Below, piece after piece: positions 41,683 to 50,248 of a stretch of 53,515 nt of DNA (position 1 is the first letter of the stretch; every line of letters starts with the position of its first letter). The DNA lies in the NCBI GenBank assembly GCA_024692235.1, contig JAILMW010000003.1, forward strand, positions 1-53,515, read 5' to 3'. The notes beneath the pieces are model-generated. The model had not been told where the DNA came from, searched no databases, and worked only from the letters and a program-made list of their open reading frames with translations. Both the position numbers and the translations under genes were made by a program. The DNA is from Saccharofermentans sp. Its GTDB lineage: Bacteria > Bacillota > Clostridia > Saccharofermentanales > Saccharofermentanaceae.

Positions 41683-44600
41683 ATGAGACCACGTAGATTA
41701 CTAAGTGTCCTGCTGGCGACATTGATGGTAGTCATGTCATTCTCGTCTGCCGTTCTGGCTTACGGGGATGCGATCACTTTCACGCTCCCGACGGGACTTA
41801 CGATCGCATTGCCGTCTGAATATGACACCATATGGTATGGCATGAGCGATGATGATCCGCTCTTCGAAGAGGATATCGGTGTAGATCATTCATTTACAGT
41901 AGATATGTATGAAGAAGGCGGAATAGAGCTTCAGGGTAATTATCAGTTCGAAGAAGACACTGATCATTTCCTCTTCGTGATGTGCGAAGAGGTGGAAGCT
42001 CCTGATACGCTTGATGATGATACATTCCTGGGAATATTTGCCGATAACGGAGCAAATCTCGGAATGGAGACCGGCGGAACTCTGGATCTTGAAGAGGATA
42101 TCGACGGTGATATCAGATACGGAACGATAGAAGCGGGCGGAATGACTCTTTATAAGGTATCCGGTGATATCGTAACAGATGAATGCTTTTTCAAGTGCAC
42201 TCAGTACTACCTGATAACCGAATCGGGCAAGATGCACACTATTACCGCATTCCTTATGAGTGAACCCGAGTCGGACCCTTTTACTGACGAAGAGCTGGAG
42301 TTCCTTGATTATACTAAGGACTGTATCGAGAGTTACATCGCATTTGACGGCGCTACCGTAAGTATCGACGCAGAGCCTTATGTATCCGCAGATGGAGCAA
42401 CTGCTCCCGACACTGAGATGACGACTTATACGACCTTAACAGGTCTTACTGTGGATGTACCTTCGGATTTTTCTATTATGTGGGATGCCATGAGCGAAGA
42501 TGATCCGACCTTTGAATACGTTAGCATCGATCATGATGAAGTTGTTGATCGGTATCGTAATTTCGGTGTTGAATTGCAGGGCGGTTACCTCCCTCAGGAA
42601 AATACGAACGGTCAGCAATATCTGATCACGATCCAGGAACTTGATGCTCCCGCTACTATCGATGAGGAGACTCTCCTTACTGATTTCCGTGACGGAGTAA
42701 CGGAGTGGTGCGGCGGTACTCCTTCAGGATTTGACCTGGAAGAATATGCTGACGGACTTTATGGTTACGGAACAGTAGAAGCGGGCGATAATACTTTATT
42801 TCATATAACGTATCAGATAGATGAGACCTTACACATCAGTTTGCGCACGTATTACCTGTTTACCGATTCGGGAAAGATGTACAAGATCGAATTGGTATTC
42901 CTTGATGCCAATCATACGGGTGATCCTTTCAGCGAAGAAGATCTTGCATATCTTGACGCAGCAGCCGGAGAGATCGCCGCTTCACTCTCGTATAAAGGCG
43001 ATACGATAAGCCCTCAGTTGCCGCCTTTCAAGATGGTCGTAGGCGATGTCTCAGCCGGAGAGATCGTAAGCACAGATGCATCAGTAGATCCGGCTCCCGT
43101 TAAGGAACCTTCCACGACCTTCTTCAAGAGCTTTACGGAATTTGAATTCCCTGTCTGGATCCTGGCAGGAGCTCTGGTTCTCATGTTCCTTATCGGCACT
43201 AAGGTGAATAAGAAACTTGACTGGCAGGAGGAGCCCCTGGCTCTTGATACATCCAAGTGCATACAGGGCTTTGCCGCAGTGGCTATCATATTCCACCACA
43301 TGACGCAGGATCTAATGGACAGATCAGGTCCTCTGATGTTCCTTTCGGAATGCGGCGTACTCTTCGTAGGCGTATTCTTCTTCTTCTCGGGCTACGGACT
43401 ATATACGAGCCTTAAGACGAAGCAGGATTACCTCAAGGGCTTCCTTAAGAAGAGATTCGTAACGGTACTTATCCCCTTCTATATGTGCAACTTCGTATTC
43501 GTTATCGCAGAATGCATAGGCGGTGCGAAGTTCGAAGGCAAGGAGCTCTTCTATGTACTCTCAGGATGGTACTTACTTAATACCCATATGTGGTATATAG
43601 TCGAGATCGCTATCCTCTACATCGTATTCTTTATCCTCTACGGCCTTATAAAGAACAGGACGGTCGCTACCGTTCTCATGAGCGCGTTCGTTCTTGGCAT
43701 GATGTACTTCAGCCTTCAGCTGGCACACGGCGAGGACTTCTCCTGCCGCTACTGGTTCATGGGTGAATGGTGGTACAACGCCTCCTTCCTCTTCGTTGTA
43801 GGTATAATCGTATCCAAGCATGCGGATGCATTTCGTAAGATCGCACGCAAGATCTACTGGGTACTTGTACCCGTATTGGGAGTCCTTGTATGGTTCCTGG
43901 GAAAGAGAACGCACCACCTTCTTGAGACAGTATCTTACTGGAGTGAAGAACCCGGCGGAGATCCTGCGATCACGGATAAGCTTCTCTGCCTGTCCGCGCA
44001 GCTTCCCTGGATCTTGTGCTTCGTACTTCTTGTTCTTCTTATCATGATGAAGATAAGATTCGGCAACCCCGTACTGAAGTTCTTAGGCTCCATATCTCTT
44101 GAGCTCTACCTTATACATAACCTCTTCTTAAGAGGCCTTGCCGACGGATCGATCTTCAAAGTAAAGAGTGCTTCTATGTACATGCTCCTTACGGTCCTCA
44201 TGGCTATCGGCTTTGCTACGATAATAAGCGGCGTGGATAAGTATCTCGTGGCACTTATAACAGGCAGGAAGAAAGGCGACCTTGCCCTTACTTCAACAGA
44301 CCGCATCCACTCTATCGATGTGATGAGGATCGTCATGGCATTCTTTGTAGTAACTATCCACTTGCCCTTCACGGGTAAGGCGGGAGATGTATTCGTTACA
44401 TTCGGCAAGACTGCGGTTCCTTTCTTCCTTGTAGTATGCGGATACTTCCTCTTCCGCGAGGACAATGCCGAGATGATGAAGCGTCTTATAAAGCAGACAA
44501 AGAGGATGTTCGTCTTCTATGTACTGGCAAATATATTCTATGCAGGAATGTTCGCTCTTATGTCATGGAAGATGGAAGGCTCTCTTGCTTCCTTCAAGGC

Positions 44601-45315
44601 ATGCTTCGAGAAGAAGCCTCTTATGGACTTCCTTCTTTATAACTTCTCTCCCTTCTCCGAGCATCTGTGGTACCTGGGCAGCCTTCTGTATGCACTCCTT
44701 ATAATGTTGTTCTTAAATAAGCTCAAGGTATTAAAGCATGTGATGTTCATATCGCCTGCGCTCATCGCGGCTTATGTAGTTATGGCTCATATGGGAATAG
44801 GAGAGTTCTATCAGCTTCGAAATGCACTCTTTATCGGCCTTGGCTACACCATGACCGGAATGCTCATAAGAAGATATGAGAAGAAGATACTTTCCATTAA
44901 ACATCTTGGTATCATCCTCCCCCTGCTCTTTGTCGCATGCACCGTGGCAGGTATCTATGAGCTTAACCACTATGAGCAGGGAACGGGCGTACCCTTCATA
45001 GGATGCGAGATCATGACATACGTTATCGTTCTCCTGTGCCTGAGGTTCCCTAACTTCGGCATCGATACATTCGCGGAGAAGTTCGGCAGGGATTGTTCGC
45101 TTCCTGTATACATCATGCATATCGCAGTAATGATGCTATTCATGATGACAAGCTTCAGCAAGTTCTTCGGCAACTACGGCGCCGTTACCGTCTTCGTCGT
45201 AACTGCTGCAATCGCAGGAGCATATGTGAGCATAAAGAAAGCGATCATCGCAACAGGACGCGAAGACAAGGCGCAAGTTCCCGGTTCCTCTGAAGTTGCG
45301 GCCGAGAGATCATAG
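41683..45315 (+). CDS. Secreted-domain tandem fused to two acyltransferase-3 domains
   Basis: 1210 residues from the ATG at 41683 (GGGGAGGTACCTT before it). Signal peptide/anchor 1-28. Two homologous extracytoplasmic domains (about 32-223 and 250-440), each with TGLTxxxPS, a DDPxF motif, VEAPxTxDxxTxL, YGTxEAG and FxxEEL(x)YLD. A membrane helix near 490-505, then acyltransferase-3 domain 1 (about 520-860; FHHM, FFFFSGYGLYTSL, GEWWYNASFLFVVG) and domain 2 (about 870-1190; TIHLPF, FFLVVCGYFLFR). Each has the roughly ten helices and the N-terminal His of OafA-type O-acyltransferases. It may acylate a surface polymer. The double-catalytic fusion with duplicated sensor-like domains is unusual. Confidence 0.87.
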   Translation: MRPRRLLSVLLATLMVVMSFSSAVLAYGDAITFTLPTGLTIALPSEYDTIWYGMSDDDPLFEEDIGVDHSFTVDMYEEGGIELQGNYQFEEDTDHFLFVMCEEVEAPDTLDDDTFLGIFADNGANLGMETGGTLDLEEDIDGDIRYGTIEAGGMTLYKVSGDIVTDECFFKCTQYYLITESGKMHTITAFLMSEPESDPFTDEELEFLDYTKDCIESYIAFDGATVSIDAEPYVSADGATAPDTEMTTYTTLTGLTVDVPSDFSIMWDAMSEDDPTFEYVSIDHDEVVDRYRNFGVELQGGYLPQENTNGQQYLITIQELDAPATIDEETLLTDFRDGVTEWCGGTPSGFDLEEYADGLYGYGTVEAGDNTLFHITYQIDETLHISLRTYYLFTDSGKMYKIELVFLDANHTGDPFSEEDLAYLDAAAGEIAASLSYKGDTISPQLPPFKMVVGDVSAGEIVSTDASVDPAPVKEPSTTFFKSFTEFEFPVWILAGALVLMFLIGTKVNKKLDWQEEPLALDTSKCIQGFAAVAIIFHHMTQDLMDRSGPLMFLSECGVLFVGVFFFFSGYGLYTSLKTKQDYLKGFLKKRFVTVLIPFYMCNFVFVIAECIGGAKFEGKELFYVLSGWYLLNTHMWYIVEIAILYIVFFILYGLIKNRTVATVLMSAFVLGMMYFSLQLAHGEDFSCRYWFMGEWWYNASFLFVVGIIVSKHADAFRKIARKIYWVLVPVLGVLVWFLGKRTHHLLETVSYWSEEPGGDPAITDKLLCLSAQLPWILCFVLLVLLIMMKIRFGNPVLKFLGSISLELYLIHNLFLRGLADGSIFKVKSASMYMLLTVLMAIGFATIISGVDKYLVALITGRKKGDLALTSTDRIHSIDVMRIVMAFFVVTIHLPFTGKAGDVFVTFGKTAVPFFLVVCGYFLFREDNAEMMKRLIKQTKRMFVFYVLANIFYAGMFALMSWKMEGSLASFKACFEKKPLMDFLLYNFSPFSEHLWYLGSLLYALLIMLFLNKLKVLKHVMFISPALIAAYVVMAHMGIGEFYQLRNALFIGLGYTMTGMLIRRYEKKILSIKHLGIILPLLFVACTVAGIYELNHYEQGTGVPFIGCEIMTYVIVLLCLRFPNFGIDTFAEKFGRDCSLPVYIMHIAVMMLFMMTSFSKFFGNYGAVTVFVVTAAIAGAYVSIKKAIIATGREDKAQVPGSSEVAAERS

Positions 45316-45342
45316 TCTTCATAATAACAATCCATAAACAGG

Positions 45343-45376
45343 AAAGGTCGCGATCTGACGGTCGCGGCCTTTTCTT
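45343..45376 (+). terminator. Terminator of the acyltransferase fusion gene
   Basis: Stem AAAGG-TCGCGA / GTCGCGG-CCTTT (45343-45354 with 45361-45372; two G-U pairs) followed by TTTCTTTG, 28 bases after the stop. Confidence 0.8.
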
Positions 45377-45405
45377 TGTCTTTCTATTATTGTCATTCGC
45401 GGCAT

Positions 45406-45527
45406 GTCTCCGGTGCTGTCTCCATTTTGCCAAAATGGAGACAGCGGTGGAGAATTATTTCGCATTTTCTCGGATTATTTCTCCAGTGGCGTCTCCATTT
45501 CCCAAAATCGGAGACACGGGCGGAGAC
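45406..45527. repeat. Twin-hairpin intergenic repeat, copy B
   Basis: A 122-base relative of the element at 32442. Hairpin 1 (45408-45452) contains an essentially perfect 31-base palindrome, GCTGTCTCCATTTTG / CAAAATGGAGACAGC. Hairpin 2 lies at 45481-45525. The linker matches copy A better when reverse-complemented, so the two copies are probably inverted. It lies between convergent acyltransferase genes; with the terminator it fills most of the 297-base gap. Confidence 0.75.
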
Positions 45528-45612
45528 ACGCACATTATGATCATTCGCGAGACGGTCCCCAAAAACTCACGCCAAGCACTGATAATCAGCACATCTGAAG
45601 GGCCAAGCCCAC

Positions 45613-46785
45613 TTATCCGACGTCGCCGTCGAAGAGCCCCGAGCGTCTCTCAAGGACCAGGTTCTTAATGAGATATACGACTGCGGCGGCCACGATGGTG
45701 CTTATAAGGACTGCCGGGAGGTAGACCGCGATGCCGTACCTCTTATAGATGAAGATAAGATTCTCGATCATGAAGAAGTTGAGCATGATGGTCTCCAGGG
45801 ATATCTTGCCCATGAACTTCAATAAGGGATTGCCGATCCTGACCTTGGATACGATAGTGATGACCAGGATGATGAATATAAGCTCGAACAAAGACTCTTC
45901 ACTAAGTCCCTCGAGCCTGTAGAGGATCTCACGAAGTGAATTACCGTCACCTTGATAGTAGATCGTATTCTCAACAAGTCCCCTGTGAATATAGTCCAGA
46001 AGCACAAAGAGCACAGAGGAACAGAGGATGATCGTCGTGAAGGCTTTCCTGATGATCCTGTTGATCCTGTCTTCCTTATAGGCATAGAACATTCCTATGG
46101 GGAACATAAGGATGGTGTTGTACCACCACTCGCCCTTGAACCAGTACGACATCGTAAATGACTGTGAATGGCCCGACAGTAATCCTATGGTCACCATGAT
46201 AAGGACAACGGCGGTCATAAGGATGATGCCGGGACCGGCTTTCTTCACCTTGCCGAATATGAGCCTGAAGGCGACGTACAAGATCATGATCTCCACTGCG
46301 AACCACATCTGATTATTGACCAGGAAGAGACCGAAGAAAGCACAGATGACCTCCGTGAAGGTAAAGTGATTGCCGTATCTGATGTTGCCCAGGAGAGCTT
46401 CCGTCAGATAGATATAGTTGCAGATAAAGTAAGGGACCAGGACCGTGAATATCCTTCGCTTCATGAAGCCCTTGGTGTAATCCTGATCGGTCATCCATCT
46501 CTTTATAAGGCCGAAGCCCGAACAGAAGAAGAAGAATGCCACCGCCAGGATACCGTAGTAATAGTAATTGAAGAACTCCTTCATGAGAGTTGTGGATATC
46601 CCGAAGTTCACCATCGTTATGACTGTCTGATGGAAGATTATGAAGATCGCAAGAAATCCCCTGATCTCCTTGCTCAGGATCCTGTCGAAGAAGGCATTAT
46701 CTTCCGAAGGCCTTCTCTTGGAACTTATCAGCAGCAGTGCTCCCAGGAGAGCCAGACTGATGTAAAAGATCAATGTAAAATTCAC
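45613..46785 (-). CDS. Acyltransferase-3 family membrane protein
   Basis: 390 residues with a GTG start (AAGGAGAA 8 bases upstream). About ten membrane helices. It is closely related to the first acyltransferase domain of the fusion protein next door: IFHQTVITM for FHHM, AFFFFCSGFGLIKRW, YTKGFMKRRIFTVLVPYFICNYI, and FKGEWWYNTILMFPIG. It probably O-acylates a cell-surface or exported molecule. It begins 15 bases after the XRE regulator stop on the same strand, so it may be the last gene of the vWA/PurA-like operon. Confidence 0.88.
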   Translation of the reverse strand: MNFTLIFYISLALLGALLLISSKRRPSEDNAFFDRILSKEIRGFLAIFIIFHQTVITMVNFGISTTLMKEFFNYYYYGILAVAFFFFCSGFGLIKRWMTDQDYTKGFMKRRIFTVLVPYFICNYIYLTEALLGNIRYGNHFTFTEVICAFFGLFLVNNQMWFAVEIMILYVAFRLIFGKVKKAGPGIILMTAVVLIMVTIGLLSGHSQSFTMSYWFKGEWWYNTILMFPIGMFYAYKEDRINRIIRKAFTTIILCSSVLFVLLDYIHRGLVENTIYYQGDGNSLREILYRLEGLSEESLFELIFIILVITIVSKVRIGNPLLKFMGKISLETIMLNFFMIENLIFIYKRYGIAVYLPAVLISTIVAAAVVYLIKNLVLERRSGLFDGDVG

Positions 46786-46800
46786 TTTGGCTTCTCCTTA

Positions 46801-47190
46801 TTATTTCGTTAGACTTATGACGTTCAGCGTCAGGGATATCAAGAGCAGTGTTATGACTACCAGGATGATTATTATCAGTCGACTTCGTTCTTTCTTGTGC
46901 CGGATCTCTTCGTCACTTAATTCGACTGATTCCTTTATCATCTGTTGGGCTTCTTCGCGGGTGATGGTCTCATCTTCAGACTTCTTCTCACCGGCTAATA
47001 TCTCCATTATCGAGATATCCAGGACTTCCGCTATCGGTTCGAGCATCGAGATATCGGGGAAGCTCAAGCCTCTTTCCCATTTGGATACAGCCTTGTCGGT
47101 GACGTTCAATGCATCGGCAAGCTGCTTCTGAGTAAGCCCCTTCTCCTTACGAAGCTCAGTTATCAGTTGTCCCGTTCTTTCCTTGTCCAT
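46801..47190 (-). CDS. XRE-family regulator with C-terminal membrane helix
   Basis: 129 residues from the ATG at 47190, which overlaps the stop of the PurA-like gene (TAATG) behind AGGAG. The HTH (LITELRKEKGLTQKQLADALNV, then VTDKAVSKWERGLSFPD) is followed by an acidic linker and a single transmembrane helix at the C-terminus (IIIILVVITLLLISLTLNVI). So the DNA-binding part faces the cytoplasm from the membrane. Coupled translation places it in the operon with the vWA and PurA-like genes. A longer frame reading into the PurA-like gene has no ribosome site. Confidence 0.87.
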   Translation of the reverse strand: MDKERTGQLITELRKEKGLTQKQLADALNVTDKAVSKWERGLSFPDISMLEPIAEVLDISIMEILAGEKKSEDETITREEAQQMIKESVELSDEEIRHKKERSRLIIIILVVITLLLISLTLNVISLTK

Positions 47191-48398
47191 TACTCCTGAT
47201 AACATTCCTTTATATCTTCTGCGTACCTGGACGACGAAGTGAAGACGCGTCTGTAAAGGCCGTCCTCCCCTACCCTTCGGATCCATTCATCCACAGGCAC
47301 ATCGCCGCCAACAGTAAGCACATTGCCGTCCGTCTCATCCACATGAGTCAGGAGAAGCGCAGGAGTGAATAACGTGTCTTCGATATCGGATCGCACATAT
47401 TCGTTGAACTCCTCTTCGCTGCCATGAGGCGCGAATCTCAAGGAACCCTGCCACTCGTTCTTTATATTGGTCTCGTCCATGAAGAAATTTCCTTCCTTAA
47501 GGAAGATATCCTCGTAGGGAAGGTCGCCTGCGCCGTGGCGCGTGACATATGTCCTGGTGACATAAAGCGCCGTAGCTCTCTTAGTGATCGCGAGCCTTCT
47601 TAAGACGGCGTCGGGGTTGGTAAGGCCGGTCCTGGAAGACGTCAGATGAGGCGCGTACTTGATATTCTTCTCGTCCAGCATAAGCCCCTGGGCGCCTTCA
47701 AATATGATGTCGTCGTAAGTCGTCAGTATGTCTTCGGAGAGCAGCCTTATGTGCTCGCAGTTCCTGCACATCTGCTCGGAGTATTTGTAGAGGACATTCC
47801 TGTCGCGCAGCATTTCGCCGTATGCCATCATGCTGAAGCGGTCCAGGTTTAATACCTCCAGCCTCGCGGGAAGATATTCCTTTCGAATGAATAAGAGTTT
47901 CTTAAAGAAAGCTTCTGCGCCGCTCGAAAGGATATCGTACGGCGTTATCTTGAACTCAGGGTCGGAAGACCTTCTGGAAGCTTCGTCTATTCCCATGCCG
48001 CAGCTGCCGTGACGCTTGTCGCCGCGTCTTGTCTCCAGTGACATATTGATAAGGACGTCATCTATATACGTCAGTGAGCAATCAGGCACGGATATTATCT
48101 TAGGGATCTTTTCTCCCAATGCCATCAGCTGCTCTTTCTCCTCCGAGAGCTTATAGAGGTCGGGCATGAAGGTCTCCGCCCAAAATGTAACGGCGCCTCT
48201 CATCGATCCTGATGATAGTTCTCTGAAGACGAAACGCTTATCTTTTCTCTCCACGGTATGTCCCGCCTGGGCACCGCCGTTATGGCGAACTACTATGCAG
48301 GAACGGTCGGCTTTCTGTGAGAGCATGGCAAGATAATCCGTTGCCAGACCCTTACCCTCATCTCCGAAGTTCTTGCCTACGACTGCCGTGATGCTCAT
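47190..48398 (-). CDS. Divergent adenylosuccinate-synthetase-like enzyme
   Basis: 402 residues. The GTP-binding and catalytic core of PurA is present: NFGDEGKG (Asp13), HNGGAQAGHT (His47), the CGMGIDEASRRSSD block, and FEGAQGLMLDEKN with LTSSRTGLTNP. The L-aspartate-binding loop TTGRRRR of true PurA is missing; the aligned piece reads TNIKNEWQGSLRF. Similar WQGxLR wording is what I recall of short archaeal/phage PurZ-like branches, but I cannot check it. It is unlikely to be the housekeeping enzyme. It may join an amino acid to a purine-like nucleotide. One-base overlaps couple it to the vWA gene before and the XRE gene after. Confidence 0.83.
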   Translation of the reverse strand: MSITAVVGKNFGDEGKGLATDYLAMLSQKADRSCIVVRHNGGAQAGHTVERKDKRFVFRELSSGSMRGAVTFWAETFMPDLYKLSEEKEQLMALGEKIPKIISVPDCSLTYIDDVLINMSLETRRGDKRHGSCGMGIDEASRRSSDPEFKITPYDILSSGAEAFFKKLLFIRKEYLPARLEVLNLDRFSMMAYGEMLRDRNVLYKYSEQMCRNCEHIRLLSEDILTTYDDIIFEGAQGLMLDEKNIKYAPHLTSSRTGLTNPDAVLRRLAITKRATALYVTRTYVTRHGAGDLPYEDIFLKEGNFFMDETNIKNEWQGSLRFAPHGSEEEFNEYVRSDIEDTLFTPALLLTHVDETDGNVLTVGGDVPVDEWIRRVGEDGLYRRVFTSSSRYAEDIKECYQE

Positions 48399-49312
48399 TA
48401 CTTACCGAAGATCCTCTTCACGAAAGACTTGGTTGCTTCGCCGACTTTGATGCTCTTAATGGCCTCGGCGATATCATTTCTTACATAATCGGGCCACTGG
48501 GCGATAATATCTTTTCTGTCCATTCCGTTTACAAGCTGCATTATGGAGATGATCACCATATAAAGATGCTGCACGTTCTGCTCGCGTACCAGTGCGGTAC
48601 CGTTCGGCAGAAGTGCTCTCCAGTTCTTTTCCACTCTGTCTCTTAAGGGCTTGGTAATTATATGGAATACATGGTACTTCTCCTGAGCCATGTCCAGGAC
48701 CTGCTTAGGTGTCAGATCGCCGTTGACGTCAATATCTCCGAATACGGACTGTATCTGAACGGAAGAAAGGTTGTGTTTGATATCGTCGTCGCCGATAGTG
48801 AAGAGAAATCCTTTCCTGCCTCTTTTATCGAAAGAATCCGTCTTGGTGTGTCTTGCGGCAAAATACCACGCGAGGGGATCTCCGCTGTCGCCTCTTCCTT
48901 GAAGCACAAGCCAGAGATCAAGAAGCTGCTCCACGATCCTGATATCCGCCTCGAACTGAGTTACCTGCAAAGGAGCGGGATCGCCGCAGTTACCGTAGGC
49001 CATGCACATAACGTGAGGGTTGGTAACGGGATTCTTATCGTAGATCTCGGTGACGGTCTTATTAAGCGAGTTCTGAGCTATCTCCTGAGCCAGGTATCCC
49101 ATGGAACCGGTATCGTCAAAAGCGATTATTATAGGTGTTGACTCAGGGGAATCATCACTGTCGACAGATTCTCTTATATTGATGTTGGAAGGGTCATACT
49201 TGGGATTTAATCTCCTGTTCCTGAATATCTCGCCGGCCGAAGTTGCCCCGCTTATGCCTCTGCTGTTACGAAGCTTGTCCCAATCCGATGCTCTGTAACT
49301 TCCGTATCCCAT
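48398..49312 (-). CDS. vWA-domain protein, copy 1
   Basis: 304 residues, cytoplasmic. It starts MGYGSYRASDWDKLRNSRGISG, followed by a vWA domain (about 58-230) whose metal site is DDTGSMG (Asp66, Thr68, Ser70: a DxTxS variant of DxSxS). ARHTKTDSFDKRGRKGFLFTIGDDD is split across the second half. It is a clear paralogue of the next gene upstream, with the same N-terminal block. A TerY-like role as a metal-dependent adaptor is possible. Its stop overlaps the PurA-like start; 18 bases separate it from copy 2. Confidence 0.85.
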   Translation of the reverse strand: MGYGSYRASDWDKLRNSRGISGATSAGEIFRNRRLNPKYDPSNINIRESVDSDDSPESTPIIIAFDDTGSMGYLAQEIAQNSLNKTVTEIYDKNPVTNPHVMCMAYGNCGDPAPLQVTQFEADIRIVEQLLDLWLVLQGRGDSGDPLAWYFAARHTKTDSFDKRGRKGFLFTIGDDDIKHNLSSVQIQSVFGDIDVNGDLTPKQVLDMAQEKYHVFHIITKPLRDRVEKNWRALLPNGTALVREQNVQHLYMVIISIMQLVNGMDRKDIIAQWPDYVRNDIAEAIKSIKVGEATKSFVKRIFGK

Positions 49313-49330
49313 TATTCGTTCCTCCCGAAC

Positions 49331-50248
49331 TTAAAATCTTATCGTATTGCTCTGACCTGTCTTTATCTCTATATGAGACAATGACCTGGCAAGCCGCTCA
49401 GCGATATCCTGGTCCATCTCCTTCAGCACGTCGTTATGTGACTTGCCGCTTCGAAGGCGCATTATCGCAACAAGAAGGTTAGACAGCAAGGATATATCCT
49501 TCTTGTCTATGGGGGCACTCTTTCCCGGGATAAGATCATTCCAGTAAGATGCCACAAGTCTGTCCCGATCCCTTCCGTTCTCTATATAGATATGGAAGAT
49601 ATCGTACTTCTTTTGAACCTCCCAGAGGAGTTCCTCGTTGGACAGATTGTAAGGAACATCGTCTCCGAAGGCCTTCCTGATCTCCGCTACGGAAAGAGCC
49701 GGATGGCACTTGTCGTCACCTATGGTAAAGAGCACACCCTTCTTGCCGCGCTTATCAAAGCAGTCCGTCTTGGTATGCCTTGAAGCGAAATACCACAGAA
49801 GGTTATATGACTCGCCCTCGTTGCCACCTCCGCCTCCTTCAAGGCAAAGTGTCATGAGCTGACTTACCATCCTGATATCCGATTCGAACTGCGTCACCTG
49901 AAGAGGCGCCTCATCGCTCTTGACATCACCTATGGCTGCGCACAGCACCTGGGGGTCGTTAACCGCCTTATTCCTCAATATAGTAACGATCATGTCGTTC
50001 AAAGCGTTGCGTGCGATCTCACCTGCCAGATAACCCATGGATGCCGTCACGTCAAAACCTATGATCACCGGAGTGGATAAGGGAGAATCGAGATTATCCC
50101 TGCTCTCTCGTATATTTATAAGATCGCTCCTGTTAGCCGCCTTGGCGACACGGCTGTCGAAGATCTGAACTTCTGTCGTATCACCTGATATCTTCCTGCT
50201 TACTCGAAGAGCCGCCCAATCAGTGGCGCGATAGCTTCCTCGTCCCAT
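49331..50248 (-). CDS. vWA-domain protein, copy 2
   Basis: 305 residues. N-terminal MGRGSYRATDWAALRVSRKISGD aligns with copy 1. The vWA metal site is DVTASMG (Asp66, Thr68, Ser70). Copies share QVTQFE(S/A)DIRMV, WYFA(S/A)RHTKTD and FDKRGKKG with FTIGDD. The Gly-rich stretch CLEGGGGGNEGES is unique. The ATG overlaps the stop of the zinc-ribbon/kinase-like gene (TGATG). Two vWA proteins from one duplication suggest a hetero-complex; that is inference. Confidence 0.85.
   Translation of the reverse strand: MGRGSYRATDWAALRVSRKISGDTTEVQIFDSRVAKAANRSDLINIRESRDNLDSPLSTPVIIGFDVTASMGYLAGEIARNALNDMIVTILRNKAVNDPQVLCAAIGDVKSDEAPLQVTQFESDIRMVSQLMTLCLEGGGGGNEGESYNLLWYFASRHTKTDCFDKRGKKGVLFTIGDDKCHPALSVAEIRKAFGDDVPYNLSNEELLWEVQKKYDIFHIYIENGRDRDRLVASYWNDLIPGKSAPIDKKDISLLSNLLVAIMRLRSGKSHNDVLKEMDQDIAERLARSLSHIEIKTGQSNTIRF

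Noticed and set aside
47191..47286. An extended N-terminus for the XRE regulator reading into the PurA-like gene.
   Set aside because: No ribosome site; the TAATG junction with AGGAG fits the operon style.
47190..48398. Housekeeping purA.
   Set aside because: The aspartate loop is absent, the sequence is divergent and the neighbours are not purine genes.
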